Assembly (NCBI RefSeq): GCF_023074075.1 | Contig: NZ_JADPKT010000094.1 | Coordinates: 186,001 to 250,000, forward strand | Length of the DNA stretch: 64,000 nucleotides | Direction: 5' to 3' | Source of the DNA: Bradyrhizobium sp. 138 | Lineage (GTDB): Bacteria > Pseudomonadota > Alphaproteobacteria > Rhizobiales > Xanthobacteraceae | In this document: piece after piece, positions 34,093 to 43,237 of the stretch | How positions within the stretch are numbered: position 1 is the first letter of the stretch | How the letters are laid out: every line of letters starts with the position of its first letter | Made by a program: the position numbers and the translations under genes | Notes under the pieces: generated by a model | Databases searched by the model: none | The model's input: only the letters and a program-made list of their open reading frames with translations | Told to the model about the DNA's origin: nothing

Positions 34093-34433
34093 AAAACGGC
34101 GTGACCGGCACACCTCTTCTTACGCTGACGCATATGGATACGGGCGTGAAGTTCTATCATCTGAATGATGAGAGGGCATTCTTCGAATGGTTGACGCGAA
34201 TCCCGTGCGTGCAGAGTTGCGAGGGCGACGGCAATCGGGGTCTGGTGGTTCGATTAAAGCGCCGGCCCGGAGACGACGATCTCAGACAATTTCTTGCGCT
34301 CTGCCGTCGCTATGGCGTCGATATGAAGCAATTGGCAAAATTCGAGACGACAAAAAATCGCGCCTGGTTTCGCGATCCACAGACGCCCTGGTACCGGGCA
34401 GTGTTCGGAGAACGATCCGCGCGGGGATCGTAG
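34089..34433 (+). CDS. Hypothetical protein coupled to iclR, 114 aa
   Basis: The ATG overlaps the iclR stop codon (ATGA), pointing to coupled translation. The product is basic and aromatic-rich, with no signal peptide. Features are GVKFYHLNDERAFFEWLTRI near the N-terminus and RDPQTPWYRAVFGE at the end. It reads like a real small globular protein, but I do not recognise a family. Confidence 0.6.
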   Translation: MKNGVTGTPLLTLTHMDTGVKFYHLNDERAFFEWLTRIPCVQSCEGDGNRGLVVRLKRRPGDDDLRQFLALCRRYGVDMKQLAKFETTKNRAWFRDPQTPWYRAVFGERSARGS

Positions 34434-34587
34434 GGTAGATCAGCTGCTGTCGCCCGGGTGAGCGAAGCGAGACCTGAGAACTTGTCGCGAAAAGTCCCGG
34501 TTGTCGCCTCGCCCATATGGCCGCATTCCGCCGCCTCGAAACCGGTGCTATAATGGTCGCAAAGTACAAGAGAACAGGGAGCACGCC

Positions 34588-34920
34588 ATGCAACACACCA
34601 TGGTTCCCAGTGATCGCGTCGAGCACGTCGCCGTCTTTGGTTGCGACGGCAACAAGCTCGGCACGATCGAGCGATTGATGCTCGACAAGGCGAGCGGAAC
34701 GGTCGCCTACGCCGTGATCAAGACCGGCGGGCTGTTCGGCACCCATCACCATTATCCCGTGCAGTGGAGCGCGCTGAAATATGATCCGGGACGTCAGGCC
34801 TTTCAGGTCGATCTGACGCCGGAGCAATTGAGCAGCGGCCCCTGCGAGGCCGATGGCGATGAATTCGACTGGGGCGACCGCTCGCGGCCGTACCAGCATC
34901 CGAATTATTGGTCGATCTAG
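34588..34920 (+). CDS. PRC-barrel domain protein
   Basis: A 110-residue cytoplasmic protein with one PRC-barrel. VAVFGCDGNKLGTIERLMLD and GTVAYAVIKTGGLFG match the repeated beta-strand pattern of this domain, and HHHYPVQWSALKYD follows. The start at 34588 has AGGGAGCACGCC upstream, favoured over a longer frame from 34501. Family members are often stress-related or RNA-processing accessory proteins. It is convergent with the truncated haemoglobin gene, 13 bp away. Confidence 0.78.
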   Translation: MQHTMVPSDRVEHVAVFGCDGNKLGTIERLMLDKASGTVAYAVIKTGGLFGTHHHYPVQWSALKYDPGRQAFQVDLTPEQLSSGPCEADGDEFDWGDRSRPYQHPNYWSI

Positions 34921-34933
34921 CCGATCGGCTGCG

Positions 34934-35329
34934 TCACTGCCGGTTGCGCATCCAGTCGGCGAGGCCGGACAGCGCCTTGTCGAGATCCTGGCGCGCGGCG
35001 GCATCGGTGATCGTCTCGTCCATAGCGCCACGCATGCACAGCATCCACGCGTCGCGCTCGGCATCGCCGATGGCAAAGCCGATGTGTCGTTGCCGCAGCC
35101 GCGGATGGCCCTTCTCGGGGGTATAGAGACGCGGGCCTCCGGTCCATTCGGTGAGATAGCGCTTCAGCACGTCCCTGATCAGGCCGAGATGGTCCGCATG
35201 CATGGCGCGGATGATCTGTGCCTCCGGCATCGTGTCCATGCGTTCGTAGAAGCGGTCGACGAGACGGTCGATCGTGGCGCTGCCGCCGATCCGCTCGAAC
35301 ATGGAGGTGGTGACGTCGCTATCGGACAT
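34934..35329 (-). CDS. Group II truncated haemoglobin
   Basis: A 131-residue 2-over-2 globin. EWTGGPRLYTPEKGHPRLRQ is the group II signature; the proximal His is H82 (RQRHIGF), and W95 in ERDAW is the conserved G8 Trp. It binds O2 (or NO) in the cytoplasm. It starts 2 bp after the stop of the BzdR/BoxR-type regulator, so the two are one operon. Its position beside the O2-dependent benzoyl-CoA epoxidase pathway suggests a role in oxygen supply or protection. That is inference. Confidence 0.85.
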   Translation of the reverse strand: MSDSDVTTSMFERIGGSATIDRLVDRFYERMDTMPEAQIIRAMHADHLGLIRDVLKRYLTEWTGGPRLYTPEKGHPRLRQRHIGFAIGDAERDAWMLCMRGAMDETITDAAARQDLDKALSGLADWMRNRQ

Positions 35330-35331
35330 CT

Positions 35332-36240
35332 CTACAGCGCCACGCTGCGCAGCCCGAAGCTGCGGGCTTCGTTCTGCAGCACCGGCCGCACCGCATCGAT
35401 CAACCGCGCGGCGGCAGCGTCGACGCTGAGGCCCGCGGTGTCCACCACCGCCGTCGCGCGCGAATAGAGCGGTTCGCGGCTCAGCAAAATGTTGCGCAGC
35501 TCCGCCATTGCGGAGCGGTCGTCGGCCATCGGGCGCAGATCGCCCTGGCGGCGGACGCGGGCCATGTGCTCCTCGGGCTCGGCCTTCAGCCAGATTGTGT
35601 AGAACGAGGTCAGGATCTGGTCGAAGGTCAAAGGCTCCGACACGATCCCGCCCCCGGTCGCCAGCACCATCAGCTCGTTGCGCGCGAGCAGCTGCTGCAG
35701 CGCCGCCTGCTCCATGCGGCGAAAGCCTTCCTGGCCATAGAGCGCGATGATCTCGGCGACCGAGAGCCCGTTCTGCTGCTCGACCTCCTTGTTGAGCTCG
35801 ACAAAGCTCCAGCCGACCTTCTTCGCCAGCATCCGGCCAAGCGTGGATTTGCCGGCGCCGCGCAGCCCGATCAGCGCGATGCCGCAGAACGGTGCGCGCC
35901 GCGGCGCGGTTGCGCTGCCGCCAGTGAGCAGATCCTTGGCCTGCGCAATCTGCGCGGGCGTCGCCTTGCGCAGGAGATCGCGAAACATCTGCCAGTCCGG
36001 CGTCGGTTCGGCGGAGGGAAGCAGATCCTCCAGATGCGCGCCCATCGCGTCGGAGACGCGGCGCAGCAGGACGATGGAGACGTTGCCCTTGCCGCTCTCG
36101 AGCTGCGCGATGTAGCGCTCCGAGATTCCTGATACCTTGGCGAGCACCTTGCGCGACATGCCGCGCAACGCGCGCATGGTGCGCACGCGCTGGCCGAGCT
36201 GTTCGAGAAAGCGGGATTCGGCGTCGGGACTGTCGGTCAT
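35332..36240 (-). CDS. boxR: BzdR/BoxR-type regulator: XRE helix-turn-helix fused to shikimate-kinase-like domain
   Basis: A 302-residue two-domain regulator. Residues 15-72 are an XRE helix-turn-helix (VLAKVSGISERYIAQLESGKG). Residues 115-290 form a shikimate-kinase-like domain with P-loop GLRGAGKST (125-133) and ATGGGIV. This architecture is that of BzdR and BoxR, repressors of benzoate degradation whose kinase-like domain binds benzoyl-CoA. The gene is divergent from benzoate-CoA ligase (121 bp between starts). A TGCA-N6-TGCA palindrome like the BzdR operator lies before boxC at 38928-38947. Confidence 0.88.
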   Translation of the reverse strand: MTDSPDAESRFLEQLGQRVRTMRALRGMSRKVLAKVSGISERYIAQLESGKGNVSIVLLRRVSDAMGAHLEDLLPSAEPTPDWQMFRDLLRKATPAQIAQAKDLLTGGSATAPRRAPFCGIALIGLRGAGKSTLGRMLAKKVGWSFVELNKEVEQQNGLSVAEIIALYGQEGFRRMEQAALQQLLARNELMVLATGGGIVSEPLTFDQILTSFYTIWLKAEPEEHMARVRRQGDLRPMADDRSAMAELRNILLSREPLYSRATAVVDTAGLSVDAAAARLIDAVRPVLQNEARSFGLRSVAL

Positions 36241-36329
36241 GAGCCTTCTTTACAGATGTCCTGCGGCGCATTTTAATGAAACATAGTGCCTGCTGGCATT
36301 GACAGCAAGCCGCCGCAGTGTCTTTCTAT

Positions 36330-36341
36330 GAATTATAATTC
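36330..36341. promoter_or_regulatory. Palindrome GAATTATAATTC with an embedded TATAAT before bclA
   Basis: A perfect 12-bp palindrome 20 bp before the ligase start that contains TATAAT (36334-36339), a consensus -10 box. A TTGACA at 36299 is too far for a standard -35 pairing. I do not find TGCA-N6-TGCA in this divergent region, unlike the site before boxC. Confidence 0.4.
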
Positions 36342-36361
36342 TAAATTCGGGAGAGAACCCT

Positions 36362-37903
36362 GTGAGCGAGGGATCCTATAACGCGGTGACCTGGCTGCTC
36401 GACCGGAACGTCGAGGAGGGCCGGGGCAACAAACTGGCCTTCGACGACACCGTCTCGCGGCTCACCTATGGCGAGCTTGCGCGCGAGACGCGGCGCGCTG
36501 CCAACATGCTGCGCCGGCTCGGCGTCCGCCGCGAGGAGCGCGTGGCGATGATCATGCTCGATACGATCGATTTTCCGATCGTGTTCCTGGGCGCGATCCG
36601 CGCCGGCATCGTTCCGGTGCCGCTGAACACGCTGCTGACCGCGGACCAATACGCCTACATCCTCGCCGATTGCCGCGCGCGCGTGCTGTTCGTCTCGGAA
36701 GCGCTCTATCCCGTCATCAAGGACGTGGTCGGCCGCATGCCCGATCTCGAGCATGTCGTGGTGTCCGGCGCGAAGCAGAACGGCCACAAGCAGCTCGCAG
36801 AAGAACTGGTAGGCGAGAGCGACCAATTCACCACCGCCGTGACGCATCCCGACGAGCCGGCGTTCTGGCTCTATTCGTCGGGCTCGACAGGCATGCCCAA
36901 GGGCGTGCGCCACATCCATTCCAATTTGCAGGCGACCGCCGACACCTACGCCAAACAGGTGCTGGGCATCCGCGAGAGCGATGTGTGTCTGTCCGCCGCA
37001 AAGCTGTTCTTCGCCTATGGGCTCGGCAATGCGTTGACCTTCCCGATGTCGGTCGGTGCCAGCGTGATCCTCAACAGCGAGCGGCCGACGCCGGCGCGGA
37101 TGTTCGACCTGATGAACCGCTACAACCCCTCGATCTTCTATGGCGTGCCGACCTTGTTCGCGGCGATGCTGAACGACGAGACCATGAAGGCCGAGCGCGG
37201 CGGCAAGGCCTTGCGCATCTGCACCTCCGCGGGCGAGGCGCTGCCGGAATCCGTCGGCAACAGCTGGAAGGCGCGCTTCGGCGTCGATATTCTCGACGGC
37301 GTCGGCTCGACCGAGCTGTTGCACATTTTTCTTTCGAACGCGCCCGGCGATATCAAATATGGCTCCTCTGGCAAGCCGGTGCCGGGCTATGCGGTGCGGC
37401 TTGTCAACGAAGCCGGGCAGGATGTCGCCGACGGCGAGGTCGGCGAATTGCTGGTCGATGCGCCCTCGGCCGGCGAAGGCTATTGGAATCAGCGCCACAA
37501 GAGCCGCCGCACCTTTGAGGGCCCGTGGACCCGCACCGGCGACAAATATGTCCGCGACAGCGAAGGCCGCTACACCTTCTGCGGCCGTGCCGACGACATG
37601 TTCAAGGTCTCCGGCATCTGGGTCTCGCCGTTCGAGGTCGAGAGCGCGCTGATCACGCATCCGGCGGTGCTGGAAGCCGCCGTCGTGCCCGAGGCCGATC
37701 CGGAAGGATTGCTGAAGCCAAAGGCTTTCGTCGTGCTGCGCCCCGGCGCGACGACGACGGATTTGCAGGAGATGCTCAAGGAGCACGTCAAGCAGAAGAT
37801 CGGCCCGTGGAAATATCCGCGCTGGATCGATGTGGTGGAGTCCTTGCCGAAAACGGCGACGGGCAAGATCCAGCGGTTCAAGCTGCGCGAAGGCGCGAAT
37901 TAA
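36362..37903 (+). CDS. bclA: Benzoate-CoA ligase
   Basis: A 513-residue AMP-forming ligase activating benzoate (or a close analogue) to benzoyl-CoA with ATP. Motifs are LYSSGSTGMPKGV (170-182), the family-typical SAAKLFFAYGLGN, DGVGSTELLHIF, and the C-terminal lysine in PKTATGKIQRF. SAAKLFFAYGLGN and STELLHIFLSN are characteristic of benzoate and 4-hydroxybenzoate CoA ligases. The start is a GTG at 36362 with GGGAGAG upstream. It is the first gene of the box cluster and is divergent from the boxR-type regulator. Confidence 0.9.
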   Translation: MSEGSYNAVTWLLDRNVEEGRGNKLAFDDTVSRLTYGELARETRRAANMLRRLGVRREERVAMIMLDTIDFPIVFLGAIRAGIVPVPLNTLLTADQYAYILADCRARVLFVSEALYPVIKDVVGRMPDLEHVVVSGAKQNGHKQLAEELVGESDQFTTAVTHPDEPAFWLYSSGSTGMPKGVRHIHSNLQATADTYAKQVLGIRESDVCLSAAKLFFAYGLGNALTFPMSVGASVILNSERPTPARMFDLMNRYNPSIFYGVPTLFAAMLNDETMKAERGGKALRICTSAGEALPESVGNSWKARFGVDILDGVGSTELLHIFLSNAPGDIKYGSSGKPVPGYAVRLVNEAGQDVADGEVGELLVDAPSAGEGYWNQRHKSRRTFEGPWTRTGDKYVRDSEGRYTFCGRADDMFKVSGIWVSPFEVESALITHPAVLEAAVVPEADPEGLLKPKAFVVLRPGATTTDLQEMLKEHVKQKIGPWKYPRWIDVVESLPKTATGKIQRFKLREGAN

Positions 37904-37907
37904 CTCG

Positions 37908-38008
37908 GCATTCCGGGGCGATGCGAAGCATCGAACCCGGAATGACGAGCCGCAAAACAATCTCGAGATTCCGGATCAGCTCGCGTCGCGAGCTGTCCGG
38001 AATGACGG
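37908..38008. repeat. Intergenic inverted repeats, ATTCCGG...CCGGAATGACG type
   Basis: Two adjacent hairpins: CATTCCGGGGCGATGCGAAGC paired with CGAACCCGGAATGACG, then ATTCCGGATCAGCTCGCG paired with CGAGCTGTCCGGAATGACGG. They sit between bclA and the alpha/beta hydrolase gene. Confidence 0.7.
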
Positions 38009-38027
38009 AATGAACGGGAACGACAGT

Positions 38028-38846
38028 ATGACCAATCTCACCCCCGCCGGTGTCCTCAGCGTCGATAGCGCCAGCCTCGAATACAAATGGCTGGCGCCCG
38101 CCTCCGCTGACGCACCCACCATCGTCATGCTGCATGAAGGCCTCGGCTCGGTCGGGCTCTGGGGCGATTTCCCGGAGAAGCTGCAACAAGCCACCGGCGC
38201 CGGCATCTTCGCCTATTCACGCGCGGGCTACGGCCAGTCGAGCCCGGTGCCACTGCCGCGGCCGCTCGACTACATGCAGCGCGAGGCGCTGGACGCGCTG
38301 CCGAAGCTGCTCGACGCCATCGGCTTCAAGCGCGGCCTGCTGCTCGGCCATTCCGACGGCGCCTCGATCGCGACGATCTATGCCGGCGCGCATCAGGATC
38401 ATCGCCTGAGCGGCCTCGTGCTGATTGCGCCGCATTTCATCGTCGAGGACATCTCGGTGAAATCGATCGCCGCGATCAAGACCAGCTTCGAGACCACGGA
38501 CCTCAAGGCCAAACTGGCGCGCTGGCACAAGGACGTCGACAACGCCTTCTACGGCTGGAACGGCGCCTGGCTCGATCCCCAATTCCGCGATTGGGACATC
38601 TCCGAATACCTCGCCTATATCCGCGTACCCATCATGGTCGTGCAAGGCGCGGACGACCAATATGGCACCCTGCGTCAGGTCGAGATCGCGCAGGAAGAGT
38701 GCTACTGCCCGGTCGATTTCAAACTCATTTCAGGCGTGGGCCATTCCCCGCATCGCGAGGCGCCGGCGGCGACGCTCGAGGCGATCGAGCAATTTGCGAG
38801 AGCGGCCTTGCGCGACGATCAGGGACTGCAAGGGCGCGCCGCCTGA
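38028..38846 (+). CDS. Alpha/beta hydrolase of the box cluster
   Basis: A 272-residue alpha/beta-hydrolase fold protein. The nucleophile elbow is LLGHSDGAS, with the oxyanion segment MLHEGLGS, and the catalytic His is in GHSPHREAP. It shows the general layout of enol-lactone or C-C bond hydrolases. Box clusters in other bacteria commonly include a lactone-hydrolase-like gene thought to clear a shunt lactone formed from ring-opened intermediates. Its place between benzoate-CoA ligase and boxC supports that. I chose the ATG at 38028; 38010 is an alternative. Confidence 0.75.
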   Translation: MTNLTPAGVLSVDSASLEYKWLAPASADAPTIVMLHEGLGSVGLWGDFPEKLQQATGAGIFAYSRAGYGQSSPVPLPRPLDYMQREALDALPKLLDAIGFKRGLLLGHSDGASIATIYAGAHQDHRLSGLVLIAPHFIVEDISVKSIAAIKTSFETTDLKAKLARWHKDVDNAFYGWNGAWLDPQFRDWDISEYLAYIRVPIMVVQGADDQYGTLRQVEIAQEECYCPVDFKLISGVGHSPHREAPAATLEAIEQFARAALRDDQGLQGRAA

Positions 38847-38927
38847 CAGCGGCGCCGGCGCCGCCTGGGGGCTTTCCCATGAAACAAAATGCATGTGAGC
38901 CCGGTTAAGGGCTAGACGCGCTCGAAA

Positions 38928-38947
38928 AGATGCACTATTGTGCATCT
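38928..38947. promoter_or_regulatory. BzdR/BoxR-type operator upstream of boxC
   Basis: AGATGCAC-TATT-GTGCATCT is a perfect 20-bp palindrome containing TGCA-N6-TGCA, the pattern known for BzdR-family operators. Two further TGCA sites (ATGCAT at 38889 and 38963) flank it. It lies 43 bp before boxC, within the expected promoter. Confidence 0.75.
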
Positions 38948-38989
38948 AACGCTACGGCGAAAATGCATAATCAAGCTCAGGGATGACCC

Positions 38990-40678
38990 ATGGCCGGGGA
39001 AGATCGGCGCCTCGCAGGCGGCGCGACATTCATCGATTTCCAGACCGAACCGTCCCGCTACAAGCATTGGAAGCTTGCGGTCGAGGGTGACGTCGCGACG
39101 CTGACCATGGATGTCGACGAGAACGGCGGCCTGTTCGAAGGCTATCTGCTCAAGCTCAATTCCTATGATCTCGGTGTCGACATCGAGCTGGCCGATGCGG
39201 TGCAGCGGCTGCGCTTCGAGCACCCCGAGGTAAAGGTCGTGGTGATGCGCTCGGCCAAGAACCGCGTGTTCTGCGCCGGCGCCAACATCCGCATGCTCGC
39301 GGGCTCCACGCACGCCCACAAGGTGAACTTCTGCAAGTTCACCAATGAGACCCGCAACGGCATGGAAGATTCTTCCGAGAATTCCGGCCAGCGCTTCATC
39401 ACCGTGGTGAACGGCTCGGCCGCCGGCGGCGGCTATGAGCTGGCGCTTGCGACCGACCATATCATTCTCGCCGACGACGGCTCGTCCGCCGTCGCGCTGC
39501 CCGAGGTGCCGCTGCTCGCGGTGCTGCCGGGCACCGGCGGCCTCACCCGCGTCGTCGACAAGCGCAAGGTGCGCCGCGACCACGCCGATTTCTTCTGCAC
39601 CATCGAGGAGGGCGTGAAAGGCAAGCGCGCCGTGCAATGGCGCCTGGTCGACGAGATCGCGCCGAACTCGAAGCTCGAGGCCAAGATCGCCGAGCGCGCC
39701 AAGGAATTCGCAGGCCAATCGAAGCGCAAGGGCAGCGGCAAGGGCATCGCGCTGACGCCGCTCAGGCGGCTGATCGACCAGACCAGCCTGCGCTACGGCT
39801 TCGTCACGGTCGACATCGACCGCACGGCCCGCATCGCCACGATCTCGATCAAGGCGCCGGAAGCCGCGCCGCCCGCCGACATCGACGGCATGATGGCGCA
39901 AGGAGCTTCGTTCTGGCCGTTGCAAGTGGCGCGCGAGATCGACGACGCCATCCTGCATTTGCGCATCAACGAGCTCGAGATCGCCATGCTGGTGTTCAAG
40001 AGCCATGGCGACCGCGCTCATGTGCTCGCGGCGGACGCCTTCCTCGAAGCCAACAAGGCGCACTGGCTGGTCAATGAAATCCGCCATTACTGGAAGCGCG
40101 TGCTCAAGCGCATCGACGTGACCTCGCGCACGCTGGTGACGCTGGTCGAGCCCGGCTCCTGCTTTGCCGGCACGCTCGCCGAGCTCGTCTTCGCCGCCGA
40201 CCGCTCCTACATGCTGATCGGCACGCGCCAGGGCGACAACCGTCCGCCGCCGTCGATCGAACTCTCTGCCATGAATTTCGGCCCCTATCCGATGAGCCAT
40301 GGCCTGACGCGGCTGCAATCGCGCTTCCAGGCCGATCCCGCTGACGTCGAGCGCGCGGAAGCGACGCTCGGGACCTCGCTCGACGCCGAGCAGGCCGAAG
40401 AGCTCGGCCTCGTCACCTTCGCGCTCGACGACATCGACTGGGACGACGAGGTTCGCGTGTTTCTCGAGGAGCGCGCCAGCTTCTCGCCTGACAGCCTCAC
40501 CGGCATGGAAGCCAGTCTGCGCTTCGTCGGCCCCGAGACGATGGAATCAAAGATCTTCGCGCGCCTCACCGCCTGGCAGAACTGGATCTTCCAGCGCCCG
40601 AACGCGGTCGGCGAGGAAGGCGCGCTGCGCCGCTACGGCAGCGGCCAGAAGCCGAAATTCGATATGACGCGAGTTTGA
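38990..40678 (+). CDS. boxC: 2,3-Epoxybenzoyl-CoA dihydrolase (benzoyl-CoA-dihydrodiol lyase)
   Basis: A 562-residue protein of two crotonase-like halves, the size and form of BoxC. It opens the ring of 2,3-epoxybenzoyl-CoA to give 3,4-didehydroadipyl-CoA semialdehyde and formate. N-terminal crotonase signature: VVVMRSAKNRVFCAGANIRM, then GSAAGGGYELALATDHIILA. The second half carries LVEPGSCFAGTLAELVFAAD. The ATG at 38990 has AGGGATGACCC upstream. boxB follows after a 144-bp repeat-filled gap. Confidence 0.93.
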   Translation: MAGEDRRLAGGATFIDFQTEPSRYKHWKLAVEGDVATLTMDVDENGGLFEGYLLKLNSYDLGVDIELADAVQRLRFEHPEVKVVVMRSAKNRVFCAGANIRMLAGSTHAHKVNFCKFTNETRNGMEDSSENSGQRFITVVNGSAAGGGYELALATDHIILADDGSSAVALPEVPLLAVLPGTGGLTRVVDKRKVRRDHADFFCTIEEGVKGKRAVQWRLVDEIAPNSKLEAKIAERAKEFAGQSKRKGSGKGIALTPLRRLIDQTSLRYGFVTVDIDRTARIATISIKAPEAAPPADIDGMMAQGASFWPLQVAREIDDAILHLRINELEIAMLVFKSHGDRAHVLAADAFLEANKAHWLVNEIRHYWKRVLKRIDVTSRTLVTLVEPGSCFAGTLAELVFAADRSYMLIGTRQGDNRPPPSIELSAMNFGPYPMSHGLTRLQSRFQADPADVERAEATLGTSLDAEQAEELGLVTFALDDIDWDDEVRVFLEERASFSPDSLTGMEASLRFVGPETMESKIFARLTAWQNWIFQRPNAVGEEGALRRYGSGQKPKFDMTRV

Positions 40679-40686
40679 TGACTTTC

Positions 40687-40806
40687 GTGTCCCGGGCGCG
40701 GCGCAGCACGAAGTGATGCGACGCAGAACCGGGACCCAGCGAGACGAGACAATGGGTCCCGGCTCAGCAGCGCACCGCTTCGCGCTGCGCAGCGTCCGGG
40801 ACAAGA
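40687..40806. repeat. Intergenic inverted repeat, CCCGGACGC family (copy 4)
   Basis: GTGTCCCGGGCGCGGCGCAGC at the left and GCGCAGCGTCCGGGACAAG at the right, with a central GGGACCCA/TGGGTCCC hairpin. It lies between boxC and boxB, which are probably cotranscribed through it. Confidence 0.8.
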
Positions 40807-40822
40807 AACAAGGAGCACGGCC

Positions 40823-42274
<1,452 letters not shown>

Positions 42275-42278
42275 GGAA

Positions 42279-42340
42279 GTTAGCGAATGGCGAGTAGCGA
42301 ATAGAACGAGCGTCTATTCGCCATTCGCTACTCACTATGC
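42279..42340. repeat. Hairpin made of GCGAATGGCGAGTAGCGAATAG-like units
   Basis: TAGCGAATGGCGAGTAGCG at the left pairs imperfectly with CTATTCGCCATTCGCTACTC at the right. It is AT-richer than the flanks and fills the gap between convergent boxB and the SDR gene, so it may serve as a bidirectional terminator. Confidence 0.6.
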
Positions 42341-42347
42341 GCGCTTC

Positions 42348-43148
42348 CTACCCCGCGATCTCCAGCCCCGCATTCGCGTACACCACACCGCCGTCCACCG
42401 CGATGGTGTTGCCGACCACGTAATCGCCCGCGCGCGAGGCGAGGTAGATCGCCACACCCGCCATGTCCTCGTCGGTTCCGATCCGCCGCGCCGGAATGCG
42501 CTTTGCGACCTCGTCCGAATGGTCGCGCGCGGCCCGGTTCATGTCGGACTTGAACGCGCCCGGCGCGATCGCGGTGACGTTGACGTTGTCCTTGATCAAT
42601 TTGGTCGCCATGCGGCGCGTCAGATGGATCACGGCGGCCTTGCTGGCGGCGTAGGAATAGGTCTCGCCCGGATTGACGAAGATGCCGTCGACCGAGGCGA
42701 TGTTGATCACCTTGGCCGGACGTTCGGCGCTTGCGGAAGCGCGCAGCGGTTTCGCCAGGGCCTTGGTCAGGAAGAACAGCGATTTGACGTTGAGGTCCAT
42801 CACCTTGTCCCAGCCGCTTTCGGGGAATTCGTCGAACTCCGCGCCCCAGGCAGCTCCCGCATTGTTGACGAGGATGTCGAGCTTCGGCTCCAGCTTGATG
42901 ATTTCGGAGGCGAGCCTGTCGCAACCTTCGACGGTGGAGATGTCGATCGGCAGCGCGATGCATTCGCCGTCATATTGCGCGGTGAGCTCCTTGGCGGTCG
43001 CCTCGCACGGTCCGGCCTTGCGCGCGGTGATGTAGACCTTCGCGGCGCCGGCGCTGAGAAATCCCGCCGCGATCATCTTGCCGATGCCGCGCGAGCCGCC
43101 GGTCACCAGCGCGACACGGCCTTTGAGCGAGAACAGGTCGTTGAACAT
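42348..43148 (-). CDS. SDR family oxidoreductase
   Basis: A 266-residue classical short-chain dehydrogenase/reductase. The nucleotide motif is TGGSRGIG, NNAGAAW follows, and the active-site pair lies in YSYAASK (Tyr, Lys) with the upstream Ser in NIASVDG. It ends with the usual GNTIAVDGG. The start at 43148 has GGGAGGCCTC upstream. Its substrate cannot be told from sequence. It is convergent with boxB and not clearly part of that pathway; 3-oxoacyl or gluconate-type substrates are possible. Confidence 0.82.
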   Translation of the reverse strand: MFNDLFSLKGRVALVTGGSRGIGKMIAAGFLSAGAAKVYITARKAGPCEATAKELTAQYDGECIALPIDISTVEGCDRLASEIIKLEPKLDILVNNAGAAWGAEFDEFPESGWDKVMDLNVKSLFFLTKALAKPLRASASAERPAKVINIASVDGIFVNPGETYSYAASKAAVIHLTRRMATKLIKDNVNVTAIAPGAFKSDMNRAARDHSDEVAKRIPARRIGTDEDMAGVAIYLASRAGDYVVGNTIAVDGGVVYANAGLEIAG

Positions 43149-43237
43149 GAGGCCTCCCTTGGTTGGCGCTGTTTTGAGCGGGGCGGCGAGGGGAGTCAAG
43201 GAAGGTGCTAAGTGTAGCGCGACAGCGGAGCGCGCGC

